Source of the DNA: Pseudomonadota bacterium
GTDB lineage: Bacteria > Pseudomonadota > Alphaproteobacteria > Acetobacterales > Acetobacteraceae
Assembly: GCA_021845835.1 (NCBI GenBank)
Contig: JAJZVE010000201.1
Coordinates: 1 to 7,820, forward strand
DNA: 7,820 nucleotides
Direction of reading: 5' to 3'
A model generated the notes under the pieces. That model had not been told where the DNA came from and ran no database searches. It saw only the letters and a list, made by a program, of their open reading frames with translations. Shown in pieces: positions 6,468 to 7,820 of this stretch. Position 1 is the stretch's first letter, and each line of letters begins with the position of its first letter. The position numbers and the translations under genes were made by a program.

Positions 6468-7766
6468 ATGCCCGATATTCCCCACACCACGAAACTGCGG
6501 CCCGAGGATGCCGATCCGCACTGGCGCTGGCAGCGTGCCCTGTCCGCGCCCGGGCACAGCGGCGTCGATTTCGAGACGCGCGTCGATTTCCGCCGGCTGC
6601 AGCGCTACCGGCTGGAACGCGCCCGCGCGGCGCTGCGCAACAGTTCCTGCGGCGCCCTGCTGCTGTTCGACGTGAACAACATCCGCTACATCAGTGGCAC
6701 TACTATCGGCGAATGGGGGCGCGACAAGTTCTGCCGCTTCGCCCTGCTGACCGGCGACAACGAGCCGATCGTGTGGGACTTCGGCTCGGCGGCGGTGCAT
6801 CACCGGCTGTATTGCGACTGGCTCGACCCGTCGAACTGCCGCGCCGGCGTGCTCGGCATGCGCGGCACCATCCCACCGTCGTTCGGGCTGATGAAGGCGC
6901 ATTCCGAGGAGATCATGGCGCTGCTGCGCGATGCCGGCGTGGCCGGCGAGCCGGTCGGCGTGGACATGACCGAGACGGCGATGCACTTCGCGCTGACCGA
7001 AGCCGGCATCAAGGTGGCGGACGGCCAGCAGATCATGCTGGACGCGCGCGAGATCAAGAACGTTGACGAGATCACGCTGCTCAACCAGGCCGCCGCGATG
7101 GTCGATGGCGTGTACCACATGATCTGGGAGGAGCTGAAGCCGGGCGTGCGGGAATCCGATATCGTCGCGCGCGCCAATGGCATGCTGTACAGCATGGGAT
7201 CGGACGACGTGGAGGCGATCAACGCGATCTCCGGCGAACGCTGCAATCCGCATCCGCACAATTTCACCGACCGCCTGGTGCGGCCGGGCGACCAGGCGTT
7301 CTTCGACGTGCTGCACTCGTTCAACGGCTACCGCACCTGCTACTATCGCACCTTCGCCATCGGCCGCGCGACGGCCTCGCAGCGCGACGCCTACAAGCAG
7401 TGCCGCGAGTGGCTGGACAACGCGATCGGCCTGATCCGGCCGGGCGAGAGCACGGCCAGGGTGGCGTCGGTCTGGCCGGCGGCGACCGCGTTCGGGTTTC
7501 CGGACGAGCGCTCGGCGTTCGGGCTGCAATTCGGCCACGGCCTGGGCCTGTCACTGCACGAACGGCCGATCATCAGCCGCCTGGTCAGCCTCGATCACCC
7601 GATGGAAATCAAGACCGGCATGGTGTTCGCGCTGGAGACCTACTGCCCGGCGAGCGACGGCTATTCCGCCGCGCGCATCGAGGAGGAGGTGGTGGTGACC
7701 GACATAGGCTGCCGCGTCATCACGCATTTCCCCGCCGAGGATCTGCCGATCGCCAACGCCTACTGA
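6468..7766 (+). CDS. M24-fold (creatinase/Xaa-Pro aminopeptidase/DddP-like) protein with altered metal site
   Basis: The 432 residues form a creatinase-like N-terminal domain (about 40-190, with LLLFDVNNIRYISG at 65-77) and a pita-bread catalytic domain (about 200-425). M24 enzymes usually hold two metal ions by Asp, Asp, His, Glu, Glu. Here Asp280 (AFFD), His357 (FGHGLGL), Glu390 (VFALE) and Glu405 (ARIE) are present. The second Asp, expected 11 residues after the first in the GYxSDxTRTF motif, reads GYRTCYYRTF, so Cys291 takes its place. HERP (364-367) is kept. Known M24 members range from proline peptidases to creatine amidinohydrolase and the DMSP lyase DddP. The FD..NIRY and VWD blocks recall DddP, but the substrate cannot be assigned. 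There is no signal peptide, so it is probably cytoplasmic. It is transcribed divergently from the transport operon. The fold is sure, the activity open. Confidence 0.88.
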   Translation: MPDIPHTTKLRPEDADPHWRWQRALSAPGHSGVDFETRVDFRRLQRYRLERARAALRNSSCGALLLFDVNNIRYISGTTIGEWGRDKFCRFALLTGDNEPIVWDFGSAAVHHRLYCDWLDPSNCRAGVLGMRGTIPPSFGLMKAHSEEIMALLRDAGVAGEPVGVDMTETAMHFALTEAGIKVADGQQIMLDAREIKNVDEITLLNQAAAMVDGVYHMIWEELKPGVRESDIVARANGMLYSMGSDDVEAINAISGERCNPHPHNFTDRLVRPGDQAFFDVLHSFNGYRTCYYRTFAIGRATASQRDAYKQCREWLDNAIGLIRPGESTARVASVWPAATAFGFPDERSAFGLQFGHGLGLSLHERPIISRLVSLDHPMEIKTGMVFALETYCPASDGYSAARIEEEVVVTDIGCRVITHFPAEDLPIANAY

Positions 7767-7774
7767 ACCGGATG

Positions 7775-7809
7775 GCCGGCGCGGCCGCCTTGCCTTGGCG
7801 CGCGCCGGC
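7775..7809 (+). terminator. Strong hairpin after the M24 gene, possible terminator
   Basis: Nine bases, GCCGGCGCG (7775-7783), pair perfectly with CGCGCCGGC (7801-7809). After a two-base bulge, CGCC (7786-7789) pairs with GGCG (7797-7800) around the loop TTGCCTT. It begins 8 bp after the stop codon. No U run follows in the 11 bases left in the window, so it could equally be a transcript-stabilising stem. Confidence 0.5.
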
Positions 7810-7820
7810 AGGCCGGACGC

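Noticed and set aside
6267..7538. An upstream extension of the ATPase reading frame to a 935-residue protein.
   Set aside because: The extension is antisense to the M24 gene and has no ABC-like content. A strong Shine-Dalgarno at 6272-6276 and the normal RbsA length support the start at 6266.

Overview
This window looks like a chromosomal segment of a very GC-rich Gram-negative bacterium, most likely an alphaproteobacterium (for example Rhodospirillales/Acetobacteraceae). The grounds are base composition, the style of the ABC sugar transporter, and an FNR/FixK-like box. Species cannot be fixed from the sequence alone, and no mobile element, CRISPR array, tRNA or rRNA was seen.

Layout, left to right. 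(1) Positions 2-664, + strand: the 3' end of a TPR-repeat protein resembling the C-terminus of PrsT-type proteins of the PEP-CTERM/exosortase system. (2) Positions 665-831: a short non-coding stretch. It holds a strong Rho-independent terminator that works on the - strand, a second hairpin next to it, and an FNR-like box. It is the 3' end of the - strand operon and possibly a small RNA. (3) Positions 832-6266, - strand: a compact five-gene operon, read right to left as ABC ATPase, permease, permease, periplasmic sugar-binding protein, 2-keto-3-deoxygluconate kinase (kdgK). (4) Positions 6267-6467: a 201-bp divergent promoter region with a palindrome. (5) Positions 6468-7766, + strand: an M24-fold (creatinase/Xaa-Pro aminopeptidase/DddP-like) protein in which one of the five usual metal ligands is replaced by Cys. 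A 13-bp hairpin follows it.

How the genes work together: the first four operon genes make a complete carbohydrate-uptake ABC importer of the ribose/galactose class (CUT2) with two different permease subunits. The last gene phosphorylates 2-keto-3-deoxygluconate (KDG) to KDPG, which enters the Entner-Doudoroff route. The simplest reading is uptake and phosphorylation of KDG itself, or uptake of a uronic/aldonic acid or related sugar whose isomerase and dehydratase genes lie elsewhere. Two junctions overlap (8 nt and 4 nt), which points to translational coupling. The divergent M24 protein shares the regulatory region with the operon; its substrate cannot be read from the sequence.

Points most worth following up: the atypical M24 metal site, the possible small RNA or 3'-UTR structure at 730-835, and the unassigned substrate of the two-permease transporter linked to KDG kinase.
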